From the NCBI GenBank assembly GCA_038496675.1, contig CM076669.1, forward strand, positions 6,132,656 through 6,196,655: a stretch of 64,000 nt of DNA, in the 5' to 3' direction. The position numbers and the translations under genes were made by a program. The notes below the pieces were generated by a model. It was not told the origin of the DNA and did no database searches. It saw nothing but the letters and a program-made list of their open reading frames with translations. Position 1 is the stretch's first letter. Every line of letters begins with the position of its first letter. The stretch comes from Rachycentron canadum (taxonomy: Eukaryota; Chordata; Actinopteri; Carangiformes; Rachycentridae). This document shows positions 47,639 through 60,458 of this stretch, piece by piece.

Positions 47639-49434
47639 GATTCTCACTTCTTGCTGCTGCAGAAATTTAATTGGTCTTTTGAGAGCTTCCACATACCTTA
47701 CACTGTAATTGTCTCTGTGGTTGAGCTGATCTAACCTGGGTGTGTGTGTGTTCACTCCTATCATTCTATAGGTCATATCAGTGTGTGCTGTTGCAACACT
47801 GCTCTTCATCAGCAGGCATCTTTTCTAGTTCTTGCTCAAAACAGGTTATGAAGTAAATACACTTCCTGTCTGATGGTATCTGCTCTGATAGCAAACACAC
47901 CTCATCTCATAGTTATTCCCTTTTTGATTTCCTGTCAAGTAATGGCTGTTTTGAGTCTTTGTTTTATGCTGTTTTTGGTGGAAAACAAAAAACCTATATT
48001 TTTAGTCATTAGGTGGCAGGCATTTCAACAGGGTGTTGAACTCAGTCAACTTACTTCCCCTTCCCTTAAAAAGAAAACGGTTTCCCTCCAAACAAAAAAA
48101 AAAAATACTCCAGGACTACAAAGGTCTTTTTTTTTTCCAGTTCCTTGGTTTCTTTTCCTTTGAAGACGATGCCCTGCTTTGAAGTGGCCTGAACTTTACT
48201 GCAACTTGATGCCAGCTTTAATATCCATGAGGACAAGCAAATGAAGGCTTTCATTCTCAATAACTGAATGAAATGTTTGCATCTAAAATGAGTTTTGCTT
48301 TTACCACTTGAAAGATATTACAGCTCCTCTTTTGAAATGATGACAAAATAATGCACTCATTTTACCTATTCAATGAGCAACAACATTTTTAAATAAACGT
48401 AGGTGTCAAAGTCCACTTGTTTTTGTCTTATGTCGAGCATAGATCTTATCTTCACCCAGGTAATCGTCAGTGAAAACCCAAATCAGTTTTCTCAGAGACG
48501 TTCTGCTTCCCACCACATTGGCATGCATGTTACTAATGACAAAATAGCTGCTGTTTACCCTGAATTACAGTTTTAATATATCTCATGAAGACCTTTGCTG
48601 TTAGATACACCCACAAAAGATTTTTTTTTTTTTTTGGTGCTTCAACATTATAATGTGTTGGTGTTAGTGTGTCTTCAGTGTGCTGTGCTATAGTAAAGTA
48701 AGGTAAAAGCGAGGAGAAAGTGTCAGACTGTAACTGAAGACGGGTTCAAACAGAGGGCAGTGCTGCTCTGCCTGCTGGGAGGCCATCCATGACGTTTGAC
48801 CTCTTTACTTTTCAGCGCTTAAATAATAAAAAAAGAGTGTGTTTTCACCTCAGCAAGAGAGAAGGCGAGTCAGACACTGAAGGGGAGAGAAACTAGCTGT
48901 TAAAGATTGAGTCAGACATCTCTAATGCAAAATAACACTTGATCGCCTCTTTCTGGTCGTCATGCATTGGCAAAGTCAACGAACAACCCAGAAAAACGCT
49001 GATTAATCTTTAATGTAAATGTGAGGTATGTAGCAGTAGTTGCCCATGTTCACACACACACACACACAAATTCAAAGACAGCTTTTCTAACCAGAGCTTT
49101 CCTTCATGTTGCTCTGGCTCCTGAGGTTAATTAGGTAGGACGTTGTCTGCATATTTGACTAATCCTAGAGTCTGCATTCCTGCAGCAGCACCTCCTATCC
49201 ATTATCTAATCTCAAGTCGCCTACTAATTCTATTTAAACTCTGCTGGTTGGCTTTATACTCTTAGTGAGAGCACGGACAACAATGAAAATGTGATACAGC
49301 AGCAAGCTGACTTCTGGAAATCTATGGGTGGGAAATTATAGAGCAAGACAGGACAGCTGTGATAAGGAAACAGGTCTTGTTAGGGAGATTCACGGAGTTT
49401 AAGTGTGGAATTATTTATATATATAACACTTGAG

Positions 49435-49461
<27 letters not shown>
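49435..49461. repeat. (AT)n microsatellite
   Basis: AT dinucleotide run. Confidence 0.95.
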
Positions 49462-49466
<5 letters not shown>

Positions 49467-51024
49467 TAAAGGTACAATCTCAAAATGTACATTTTGGAGG
49501 TTAAAGCTAAAATGGACAGAATTTATTTACTTCATATGGTGACTTTGAACTGGTTAATAAAGCCCAATGTTGAGGGCTTTGAGGGCACTCTGCTCTTTGG
49601 TGATATTTCAGGACAACTGTGAGAATATAAGTAGAAAAAGCCATTTTTTGACTGCCAAACCATAAAAGAAATAAAATAAAACGCAGTTTGCGACACAATA
49701 AGAAAGACGAGAACAAGTGAAAATCCTATGCAGAACGGACCTTGGCCTTCGAGGTCTACAACAGCCATGAAGGACCACACTTTCATAAACTATCCTCCAA
49801 AAGATGCAGCCCCTGAATGGGGACAGAGTCCTGTCTGTCCACAGTTTGGGTTTATCAAAGCTTTTTTTTCTAAATAAAGCCTCCTATGTTGCTGTAAATG
49901 ACATCGATAAGAATGGTGACCTTGATACGCACAGTTCAGTTCATGTGACTAAAGATTGAGTTACAAAAGGCTAAAAAGCAGGGTCTGTGGTTCTCCGTTG
50001 CTTAATGTTACAGTGAATTACAGCTATTTTGTTTTAAATTTCTGCTCCCGAAAGTAATGATTCACAAAATGCTTGCTAAGTGTAAAGGCAGCTACTAGTG
50101 ACCCACTGCCGGTGTCACTACAAACACATATGTAATTGTGTGCTCTATGAAATGGAAAGGCGTTATAAACACAACACCTTGTTCAACTCTGGCCTTCATA
50201 GGCAAGCTCACACACACTGTGAACAGACTTTACACAGACCCTCACAAAGCGGCTACATATATTTGTTTGTGCAAGCTTTTATGAAGGTTATGTGACTCAG
50301 GGTTTGACTGCTGTGGCTGTGCATTAATACAGTGCAGTTGTGGATGTGTGGGAGAGGTGGATTGTGTTTGGGGCTGTGCAGAGCGCTGCTCACATGAAAG
50401 ACTCTTTGTGCAGCAAGTTTTAATGAATTGGTGTGCAGATGTTTGAAGGTAACAGCACTGGTGCACATATGTGTGGGTGTGTGTGTGTTCAAGCATGGGT
50501 TTGTTCAGTAAACAGCCATTAGATAACAGCTTAAGGGAGCGTAAGAAACAAGCTGTGTAGTTTCATGAGATTAATTAGGTATTTAATTAGAAACACTCAG
50601 CAGAAATGGGACATTTTTGATAAAAGTCACTTGAATATTACAATGGCAGTTCAATGCTTGTTTCAAGGTGGGATTGTTTATTGTTCTTTAAAAGAAATAT
50701 GTGGTGAAAAGCAAAGGAAATGCATGTGTTGATTAAACAACCTTACTGGATGCAGCTGGATGTGGACGATTAAATTACTGAACTTGCATGGTTTACACTG
50801 ATACATACACTGATGTATACAGGTGAGGCAGCAGTCACAGAAATTTCTACAAGACAAAACCATGCACCCGTTATCTATACAGCCATTTCAGTTCACCTGA
50901 TTTAGACGAATGGCCGGCAAATATGATATTTTATTTTCTTACTAAGAATATTGACACCACTGTCATGTCTATCTGGACATGGAGGCATTAGCCCACTAAC
51001 TGGTTGGCACCTGTTTGGGTCTTG

Positions 51025-51160
51025 TACAGATCCAGGCTAATTGCTAGCTGTCTGCCCCTGCTCACACTCTTTATTCCACACCAAGCTGATTAAATCTCAT
51101 CTAACGTCTCACAAGAAAGCAAAAAAGTATATTTTCCCACATGACAAGTAACAAATTTGG
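51025..51160 (-). repeat. MITE-like percomorph repeat, reverse fragment
   Basis: 'CAGGCTAATTGCTAGCTGTC', 'CACACTCTTTATTCC', 'CTCATCTAACGTCTCACAAG' and 'AAAGCAAAAAAGTATATTTT' match the reverse complement of the family at 38690, with an internal deletion. Confidence 0.6.
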
Positions 51161-53435
51161 CCAATGATGAGATAATTCTCCTTATTTATTTTATATTCAC
51201 CTTTTTCAACAGACTAATGCACATTTTAAAAGGAGGTTTCTTGCACTGTTAAAACAGTGACAAAACACCTTCTAGAAATTTCGTTCCATTACTGTGGTGG
51301 AAATTCTTTCCATGTGAGAAGTGAATAAATGAACTGAAACTGAGTTTTGCTGAGACAATCTTATTTAAGGATAATTTCACATGAACATTTATAGCAAAAC
51401 ATTGCATGAGAGGGTGTGAATGAAGTCATCTATTAATCTATTGTATCTAATCCATCTAAGAGATGGATATGCTTGTTCCTGTTTTCCTGTTAGTAGAAAT
51501 TTGGTTTTGATCAGTGATATGTGAATTCAAGATTTCAGATCCTCATACAGTAGAAGTAGTGGAAAATTACAGTGTATCAGTGGGCAGAGCTCTCTTCCAG
51601 TGAATAATTGCATTTCTTAGTTATATATGGCACAGACTGTATGCCCTCATCTGTCAGCAAAAACCAAGAGAAGCTTCTTGGGAAATGTTTAATTTTTATA
51701 GCAAATGTTTGTGAGTCTTTGGAAATCAAACCCATGCGCATTTGCTTGACAGCTGAGCAGAAACTGGCATTAATTTCTGCCTCCATCAAATTTTCCCGTC
51801 TCTCTCTGCCCTCATCCTCTGTCATCCTGCCCTCCTTAACAACCCATCCCACTGGTTGTATAGGTCAGCGCTGAAAGGGGTCAGCAGGCCAGTGCGATCA
51901 ATATGGACACACACACACACACATACTGATACTCTGTGTGTAAAAAAATCAGATGACCCAATAGAAACAAGCTTGTGCTGTGTCTGTCTGTCTGCAGCCT
52001 CCTGCCCTCTGACCTCTGTCTGGTATATGCTGTATGTGAATGGGTGTGTGTACTTTTCTCTGTTTTGTTGTCCATTTGTTGTTGGTGTGAGTGAGATGTA
52101 CATTTGTGATTTTTGCCTCTTAATTCACAATACTTTGTTTTCTTGTGTAAAAAAGCAGCTTTGTTGTGCTGTACGTCTATTTCAGCATTGATTTCAATAA
52201 AATAAAATATTGATCATCTGTTGCTTCACAAGATGCGTTCTATTTATTAGTGTACAGTGTGTTTACTGTCTGTGTGCGTATGCATGGCCTTTAATTCAGG
52301 TTCAATTGTTTATTTGTGCGCTGACCACTGTGTAAACCCAGCCAACGCTGTGCTGCATCTGAAAAACTCTTCCTTGATTTCCTCCAAGAAATGCAGGTTG
52401 TGAAATAAAAGGAATAGACAGTTTAAAGAAATTAGAATGAATTACTGATGTTTAAGTATTCATTTCCCAGGATGCTTCTATTCCAAAATCAATAAAAGGG
52501 AGAGCCCTTGGGTGAAGGTTGTGACTAGACGCATAGTTTTGGCAATTAAATAGATGTTGGTGCAATTTAGAGACTGCAGGGCCTAAGATAAAAAGAAACA
52601 CACAGAAAAAAATGCAATAGAGTGTGTGAAAAACTCTTGTAGATCATATTACGAAAAAAAAAAAAATTAAATATTCTCCAGTCCAGATTAATGTGTTTCA
52701 GTTACAGTTACTGTGAGACACACATTTTGAGACTTTGCTCTTGTGAGAAGCTGCTGTATTTGGTTGTCTTTAAGAAAAAAAAGTTAATTCAGTCGCTCGT
52801 AGAAGTTATATGATTCAGCTTTTCAGCCCAGGGCTGCTCAGACTGGAATTCAGCTAATTAGTACTTCTCTCTGACGCGCTCAGAGGAGTTCATGTGAAAA
52901 AGAGAGGTCATATAATTACAGCCCTGGAAAAACCCTGGGCTGTATGTGTGTAATGTGTATAAGTATGTATACACAAGAGTGTGTTGTAATGTGTCTGTTA
53001 CACCCCTAGGCTGTGGTGATGAGATTTTATTTTGTGTGGTTTTATTTGCATGCTCAGCCTTTTGTAAGAACAAGGGTTGACCTCACTCACTTTATCTATT
53101 TGCCTGTATGATGAAATAAGACTTACTGTTGTGGTTTAACTGCAAATAAGAAATTATACCTCTGACCTTAGACCCAGTTACAATACAGCAAAACTCTTCA
53201 GTGTGATAAAACTGCCTAATCGTATGTGTGTAGTTTGTCATATCCTTGGTCTGTAACAGAGCAGAATGGAGAGGTAACAAACTCAAAGAAATTGATGAGA
53301 TAAAATTTATGAGATGAAAAGTGTGTGACACTATACGAAAGGCGCTTCCCGAACAACACTTCAACACTACTGTATACCTGGACACAGGCCTCAATCTCCA
53401 CCTGACTCTCACTTGATGTTTCTTTTTCTTCACAG
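51161..53435. other. Non-coding, upstream intron of the ANKS1-type gene
   Basis: AT-rich with a short CA patch near 51908-51921. It ends with the acceptor GTTTCTTTTTCTTCACAG at 53418-53435. No exon is recognised in it. Confidence 0.5.
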
Positions 53436-53516
53436 CATGTGGAAAGGCCTGAATGTTAACTGCACAGACAGCTCAGGATACACACCTTTACATCATGCTT
53501 CACTCAATGGACACAG
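53436..53516 (+). CDS. anks1: ANKS1-family adaptor, first ankyrin-repeat exon
   Basis: This 81-nt exon follows TTTCTTCACAG and ends with CACAG before GTAAGT. It starts with the last base of a split codon (Ser in human ANKS1A/B, '...LLS/MWRG') and ends with two bases of an Arg codon. It encodes MWKGLNVNCTDSSGY then TPLHHASLNGH, a classic ankyrin repeat 'G.TPLHHA.LNGH' helix. ANKS1 proteins (ANKS1A/Odin, ANKS1B/AIDA-1) are cytoplasmic or postsynaptic adaptors with N-terminal ankyrin repeats, two SAM domains and a PTB domain that act downstream of Eph and EGF receptor tyrosine kinases. 'TPLHHA' is as in ANKS1A while 'TDSSGY' is as in ANKS1B, so the paralog is not settled. The upstream exon 1 (a 'MGKEQELLEAAR'-like start) was not found in the window. 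Confidence 0.93.
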
Positions 53517-56295
53517 GTAAGTCAGTTGCTTCATTTGGATGTGAGTGTGTATGTTTTAGCCTGGCACCTAATCATTATTTTCAGTGTTGATTAAGAAGAA
53601 ATGGTGCATTTACTTCATTTAAACAACATGGAAAATGCTCAATAAACTCTATAGAATCCTCAAATATTTTATGTACAACAATTTAAGGTGGAGTAAAACA
53701 GAAACTATTTACATTTGAGAAGGAAACAGCATCAACATTATAGGTGTTTTTATTTGATAAATGACCCAAACAATCAGCCACAATTAATATTTATTAGTTT
53801 TCTGTTTTAGAGCTTTTTCTCTCATGTAAACAGCTGCATATCACAGCTGGAAAAGACTGAGTGAACAGCGTGGCTGCACAGTAACAGTAAAGTTGAGGGC
53901 CAGACAGGCTGACATTGAGCTAACCCTCTTTAAATCACTTATAAGCTGCAGATCTGGCTTCACAAAACGATTTTAGACTTGTCTGTAGACCTCTAGACCA
54001 GTCTTATTTTTTTGCTCTTAGAAACTTAGACAGATTTGCAAAAAATAAACATCAGTTATTTGAAGGCTAACGGTGAATTTAGCGAGCTAATTCTGCCTCC
54101 AAGCTAGCTCAAAGAACGAGCCATGTTTCAATGGTAACGCAATTAGTGACACCTGTGGAGCAGTGGCACCCAACAACAGTAGGAAAACGTGAATAATTTG
54201 TGTTTTTCTAATAATTTTAAGAACAAAAATTGTTTTTAGAAACTGGAATAGCCTTTTGGAAACAGAGCAGTGAGGACGTCGTCAGTCAGTTTTATTTTTT
54301 TGTCCAGTGTTGAGTTAGTAGAAGAACTGAGCCCCGCTACAATAGGACGCCGCAGCTTCTCAGGTCTGGACCGTGTTAAGATTTTATGCTAATGCTACTT
54401 TTTGTGTTTCCACCCTCTAAAATTTCCCAGTAATTTCCCTCAAGATTGCCAAGAAGTGGATATTATTGTGCAATTGAGTCTGACCATTGATTTGATGTAA
54501 TCCTTCATGAAACTGCTCCCAGTTGATGGGTTTCAATCACATTGTTTTCAAGTTATTTGAGATACTGTTATGGTAAAAATATGAATAAATTGAAAACAAC
54601 TCCAAAATGGCAGTTATTCACATAGAAATATAATTTTCTTGTGTTTAGACATGTGATACTGCATTTCTGAGTTGACCTGATGAGTTTTTCATGAGATGAA
54701 AACTCACAGAATTTAGAAATAATGTAATCTTCAAATTAAATTAAAATTCACTCAAACACTTTTCATATAATCACTTTAAAACAGGCTCTGCTCTGTTCCT
54801 GGGTTATGACACAGTATTGCGCGCTCTTTGGCAACATAATCACCTGTCAAGAAACACTAAAATCAAAGCACGGTGTTTCGGTAATTGATTGAATATCTTT
54901 TAAGTGCATGCGTCTGTATGTGACCGCAGTGCAGACCCTGTTCTTCACTTGGGCCTGCTGAGAAATCCGTTACACATTGTGGATTAGCTGCAAGCCCGAC
55001 TGCTATCACAGTTTGACGGAACTGAAGGATTAGTGCTGTGTTTTGGGGGCAATTATGTGGATTTCCTCCTTCAGATCAACTGAAGGGGAGAAAAATGCAA
55101 CCTCAGAGTGAAAATTAGGCCAGCAACAAAAAGCTGCAGAGGAGTGATTTAACATTTAGGTGGGAATGTAAAAAAAGAGAACCAGCAATTAAGATAAAGA
55201 CAAAACACGCTTGGCAAGAGGCAGTTCTGTTTTGAGAGATTTGTTATTCAGGATGAGTTTGAATTGTTTATGAGATCATTGTAATTATATTTTCGCCACA
55301 TTAAAAGCTTATTGGTGATGCCCGCATGCCAAATTCAGTCACCAGGATGTCGAATATTATCCTGTCTGACCCTGAGATCCTCCCAGTGTGATTCTGTTTC
55401 TGAACTGCCACTTAAACCTGAGTGAATTCTGTGAAAATATAATAGATTATTGAAATTAACAAAGCAGTTCATTAAGGATCCTCAGTGCTGCTTTTACCCC
55501 TGCTCCTGGGAGAGGTTTTGCCCTTCTCTCTCCTCTGTTTCTCCCCCTGACATTTCAAATGCAAATGAAGCATTTCACCTTTTCTCTTTAGACAGAGGTG
55601 ACAACTTCAGCTGAAGGCTTGCTAATATGAAACAGCATTACTGAAATTACAATTGAGTAGCAACTAAATGGATTTCGAGCACAAACCACAGCTCTGTGAT
55701 TTGTCACTTTATCTATTTGTGCAATGGGGATTACTTTATTAGAGGGAAAATACTCAGCAATTTCCCTTTGGGATTAATAAAGTACTCTGCCTACCTCCCT
55801 ATTAATAACACAGAGGTAGTTGCATTCTGTCAGTCCTTGATTATTCCAGTTGAACTCCTTATTTCCTTTGCCTCTTGACCTGGAGGGTATACTGCTGACT
55901 CACCCGCAGGCGAGTGTAAATCCCTGAGTGAGCAAAGTCTGCTTTAAATAGGGTCTCTGAGGAGGTGCCAACCTGTTGCTGTTCAGGTCACAAGGCTTCA
56001 AAAGAGAAAGTCAAGAGACCAATCGTTAATCATGGAAAATCACTGTGCATTGATTTTTAGCTTTCAGGTCAATGCAATAGTCTAAGTACAAACAAACAGA
56101 CACTGCAATGATTATGAGAAATAACAAACACAAATTTGTTCAATCAGATGATCCCATGGGAACAAAAGCACTTGTATTATGTAGTAAGATTTAGTTCCTT
56201 CTATAAGAAATATGACAGTATTCGCCACCACCACCACCACCCCCCTCTCACTCTGTTGATCTATTTATGTCTGTATCTGCCTCATTCTTTCTCAG
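53517..56295 (+). other. ANKS1 intron (2.8 kb)
   Basis: It is bounded by the donor GTAAGT and the acceptor TTCTTTCTCAG. The part at 55050-55620 looks unique and balanced, with octamer ATGCAAAT at 55559-55566. 'AATTTCCCTTTGGGATTAAT' plus AAAGTA at 55759-55784 is a typical fish retroelement 3' tail. A (CAC)n patch lies at 56226-56240. Confidence 0.8.
55759..55784 (+). mobile_element. Fish retroelement 3'-tail fragment
   Basis: The 'TTTCCCTTTGGGATTAATAA' motif followed by AGTA is the familiar 3' terminus of several fish LINE/SINE families. No body is recognised upstream. Confidence 0.45.
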
Positions 56296-56452
56296 GGATG
56301 TGGTACTGAAGCTGCTTCAGTTTGAGGCGTCCACAAATGTGGCGGACAGCAAAGGCTGCTTCCCGCTGCACCTGGCTGCCTGGAGGGGGGATGAGGAGAT
56401 CGTCCGAATCCTCATTCACCACGGACCCTCGCACTGCCGGGTTAACCAACAG
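56296..56452 (+). CDS. anks1: ANKS1-family adaptor, second ankyrin-repeat exon
   Basis: This 157-nt exon follows TTCTTTCTCAG and ends AACCAACAG before GTAAAC. Its first base completes the Arg codon left by the exon at 53516, and it ends in phase 0 after 52 codons. The peptide includes DVVLKLLQFEASTNVADSKG, CFPLHLAAWRGDEEIVRILI and HHGPSHCRVNQQ. This is the second ankyrin repeat and the start of the third, co-linear with human ANKS1A and ANKS1B. 'DSKGC' and 'PLHLAAW' resemble ANKS1A, while 'VLKLLQ.EASTNV' and 'ILIHHGPSH' resemble ANKS1B. On balance, and with the UHRF1BP1-like neighbour, ANKS1A is slightly favoured. The next exon (expected '...ETALHCAAQYGH') is not in the window. Confidence 0.96.
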
Positions 56453-57339
56453 GTAAACGCTCCAGTATCATCATCAGCCAACACCTCCTAATGTTGTAGA
56501 TTTTATTAGAAAGGAGTTGTGTCTCTCCTCAGTTCCACTTAAGGCCCACACTGCAGCCTCCCTGCATCACTCAGGGTGCCTGGAGGCTGGGGATGTCCAC
56601 CCTGCTCAGGTGTCCTCCCTCAAGGCAGCAGGCTTTGGTCTGTCGTACTTTCTGGTACAAAAACATGCACACAAAAGGGATTAAAATTTTGAGCCCATGA
56701 TCTCACAGCTTGTGCCTTTTGACACACAAACAGCTATTTGCTCCGTCTGTGATAGGTCTTCATGGTTCCACGCAGATCTGTGGAGCCAAGACCAGACCTG
56801 GGCTCTATATTGGGCTGGGTTATAATTATACTGACAACTATACAAACAATATGCAAATCAAACCTTTGTTTACATTGTTATGACTTCTGAGCTCCCACTT
56901 ATGATAAGTCACTCATTTGTGGCTAAAAGAAACACCTTCCCTGTGTTTTTAACTGTTCCATCATGAGAAAGGTCTCATCCACTAAATTAAAGTTGAGTTT
57001 CTATGTTGTACTTCTCAGGGCGCTTTGAATGAAACTGGCCATCTTTTTTCTTTGGCTGCCATCCAATCCAATATAGCCAATCCTTTACAGTTTCCACTGA
57101 TCTCTTTCTGATAGGCCTGTGAGCGTCTCAGCTCTGGGAGCACTGAGCCTGCCACTGCTGTCATTCCTCATCAGCAAAAATGACCTTCTCCTCCTTACTC
57201 TTTCTCTGTCCATCTCTACTGGCAGCATATTGATGATGTCACGGCTCGCCAATGTGCTAAGATGGGCACGAGGTGTTTAATCCAAAGTGTTGGCTAAAAT
57301 GTTAATGACTAAGATGTCTTTTTTAATATTCCTGCTCCT

Positions 57340-57530
57340 GATGGCAGTGGAGTAATGAACCCCCCAGGTTATTGGAGCGTTATTTACTCTGTCTAATAAG
57401 CGCATTTTCCTATGTCACCATTAGCCAAATCATTTCCCTCTGAGAGTTGTTAGAGCCTAATTGCTTGCCGTGATAAATGGTGTCCCTTGCCCTTGAAATG
57501 AAGAGGTTTGTCAGCAAGTGAACGCGAGCA
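57340..57530. promoter_or_regulatory. Candidate conserved non-coding element in ANKS1 intron
   Basis: Unique, non-repetitive, balanced sequence with TAAT and homeobox-like words (for example GAGCCTAATTGCTTGCCGTG and TTAGCCAAATCATTTCCC). It has the texture of vertebrate conserved non-coding elements. This is texture-based inference only. Confidence 0.22.
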
Positions 57531-57671
57531 AATTTATTTATTTATTTTTTTTTTACCTTGTCAATGATTTGTAGAGCTGATCGGGCTGCTGTGCAGGCAG
57601 AGTGAACACACACAGAGTGGAAGATGCTGATTGAGAAGATGCTGCACATAGATGCTGACTTCAGAGAAGTC

Positions 57672-57673
<2 letters not shown>

Positions 57674-57722
<49 letters not shown>
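57674..57722. repeat. (GT)n microsatellite followed by (CTAT)n
   Basis: GT run of about 24 units, then a short GTCTATCTATCT run. Confidence 0.95.
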
Positions 57723-57723
<1 letters not shown>

Positions 57724-58078
57724 TGTCTATCTATCTGAAGAGCTACTGTCACAGAGTTTTAGACTTTCACAGGTTGCAGTACACTGCAAAATATTCAATC
57801 TGTGTTTTCTGGATCTATTTTATTTAATGATTTGTTACAATTCTTAGATTCACCTCAGCAAACCCAGGAGAAGCAGCCTCTCTCTGCTGCTTCTGTGTAG
57901 GAGGTGAAACTTGTTAGCTTTTAAGGCATCATTTTCCAGTCAAAGAATAGCCAGCGGTCTAATGCTGTTTTGTCAGTATTTGGTGTGGTGTTCAAATAAG
58001 AATCCGGCAGAGAGGATGTGTCTTACATTCCACCGACATCTGCAAAGAGACAAGCTGGCGCTCTGTCACAGTTTGGTC

Positions 58079-58100
58079 TTTTTTTTTTTTTTTTTTTTTA
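58079..58100. repeat. Poly-T run
   Basis: About 20 consecutive T. Confidence 0.9.
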
Positions 58101-60427
58101 GGGATCAGTGGATTTCTTTATAATGTAGAATCTAAGGCAAAATAGTGGCTTTACAAAGATGTTGTTGCTGTGCGTATAATATACTGAAAATGTGCTATTC
58201 CAACAAAGTATCGAAAAACCTCTGTGGATATGTATGTATATAAATGTTTATATATTTATTGAGAAATACAGCCTGCAATCCTTTATTTCAGTGAGTGTAT
58301 TTGTTAATTAAGCCTTTGTAAGCGCTAAATACTTTTGAAAATTATGATTAAAGATTCCATCTGGTTAGGCTTGAAATTTAGTTCATACAGATGCATTTAC
58401 ATTTACATTTTTGAATGATATAATTAGACTGATCACCTTTCTTGTATATCCTTTTCTTATATCTCCCTTTGAGCCTTGTTTATCAACACTTTGGCGATGA
58501 CTGGTTTTATCTTGCATGTCATCGAAAGTTTCTGTCATCTTTCCATCTTCAAGCTGTAAAATAAACACTGGTGAAAATACTAAGATTACAGCACTCATGT
58601 AAACAAGCCTGGCTTGTCTGTGACAGACCAGGCTCCAGCAAGGCCACTCTGTTTGACATTCTTAAAGGTGCGGTATTTGTTTTCGCTTAAGCACTGAATC
58701 AAGCAAAACATTGGTTTAGCATAAATTTAAATTATGGTGCTTGTGCATGCTGTTTGCTGCGTATTTGCACAGTAGTCTTTGCTCTTTTGTCATTGGGTTC
58801 ACTTGTCTTGGGTTGCAGTGATAAATCTGAGAAGAAGATTTATGGAGTGTCTGTTTGTTTATGATGCCTAAGCTCCATATTTTCCCTCTGTCTTTTCTGC
58901 AGGAGAAAGCAGCGCCTGCATACGTTAGTCAGTGTGATATACTGAGCCTCACACATGCTCACACCCATCATCGAGACTTACAGCAGCAAGCCATTGGCTG
59001 CACATTACCCCTTTCTCAATGATATTACTCTGGCCACGCACACCATTACTCGTGTCAGAGGTCGAGTATGTGTGTGTATATCTGCGTCTATGTGTGCAGC
59101 TTAGTTTTATTGGTTGACTCCAGGGGAGCACAGTCTTTATGCTATTTTATTTTATTTTATTTTTTTACATGAGACACAGAGAGAGAGAGAGAAACACATT
59201 TGTCCTCACCTTTGGGCATGAGGTGACAAATAGCGATATGTGAGTGTGGAAAGGGTGGAGGAGTGAGTAGTAATGAGTGTGAAAGGTCGTGAGAGTGTAA
59301 AGAAAAAGGGATGAGGACAGAGGAGAGATAGTGGAAGTGTGTAGGTGGGCCAGTTGAACACTGAAGCCAATAGAGTTTTACTTGAGATGAGTGGATGTTA
59401 TTAGTTGGTGGTAAACCAGTTCCAGACCACTGTTTACTGCCTAATTGGTCCCAGTAGTTTGCATTCACAGCTGTTTTTGTTTATTGTGGGAGCATGTGAG
59501 TGTTTGAGAGAGGTGCAGGCTGTCTGCGTGGAGAGGATGATTATACATAGTGTGTGTGCACGTTGATGTGTGTGTTTTTGTGAGAGACAGTGAGACAGTG
59601 ATTTATAGTGAAAGATTGCTTGTTTACCAAAGGTTTGCTCTCTGCTTGCAGGGCCAAATGCATGTTTTGATGACTGAGGTGCTGTTTGGTGACGGCTCTC
59701 TTTCTCCCAATCAGACTGACTGATATACTGATGCTTCAGTCGGTCTGTACTTAAAGATATTAGAATGGCCCATTCGCTTCTGGAGGCCAGTGCCTGTAAA
59801 TTTTATCCTTTAACACAGAGATGATACAAGTAGACTGTCCACCTCTCAGATACAAAGCATAAGTTTTCCCCTTGACCTATTTTTGCTGACAGCTGGGATC
59901 ATCACATCGCTTTAAAGGATGATGGAGTCCCATGGTGATTGTTACCTGTACTGAACTGAAACAAACTGAAAATGATTAGAGAGATTTGAGTGGCTGAGCC
60001 TTTGTGCAGGTTGTGGAACAGCCTAATCATTTTCCATCCCGAAAACATTAAATCGAGGGTCTGTCTGGGTTTTAGAAAAATAAATTGATTAAGCTGTCCA
60101 AGGACAGCAGGAGCAACAGGTGCAACATTGTTGAAAGTCATTATTTATACCATGGTCCAAGGCAGAAGTTAATGGCAGGTCCCGGAGTAGTAAGTAGTAA
60201 GGTTAGTTTTCCTGAACGCCTTCCTCCTTTTGGCCTTGATGTGGGCAAATTAAGTGAGCTCAGCAGTAATGATCATTTTGAAAAACTCTTACTGGTGGTT
60301 CAAGGATGCTCAAATCTTTCGCAAAGAGCAGAGCTGGGTTAAAAAAAGACTGTTTTTGTTGTCTGACTGTGTCTTTGTGAGGGACAGTTGCATCATGCAG
60401 CCTGTGGGTCCTATTGACGTAGAGCAG

Positions 60428-60458
60428 ATGTGTTGTGTGTGTGTGTGTGTGTGTGTGT
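60428..60458. repeat. (GT)n microsatellite
   Basis: GT run of about 15 units. Confidence 0.9.

Larger units (their letters stand above)
45213..51024. other. Non-coding; no gene recognised
   Basis: AT-rich with a (GA)n-rich patch at about 47605-47638 and an (AT)n run at 49435-49461. The stretch 49080-49260 has the unique, balanced texture of conserved non-coding DNA. No exon is recognised. Confidence 0.4.

Noticed and set aside
58911..59020. Acceptor TTTTCTGCAG followed by an open stretch
   Set aside because: The peptide does not match the next ankyrin repeat expected for ANKS1, and no good donor precedes the stop.
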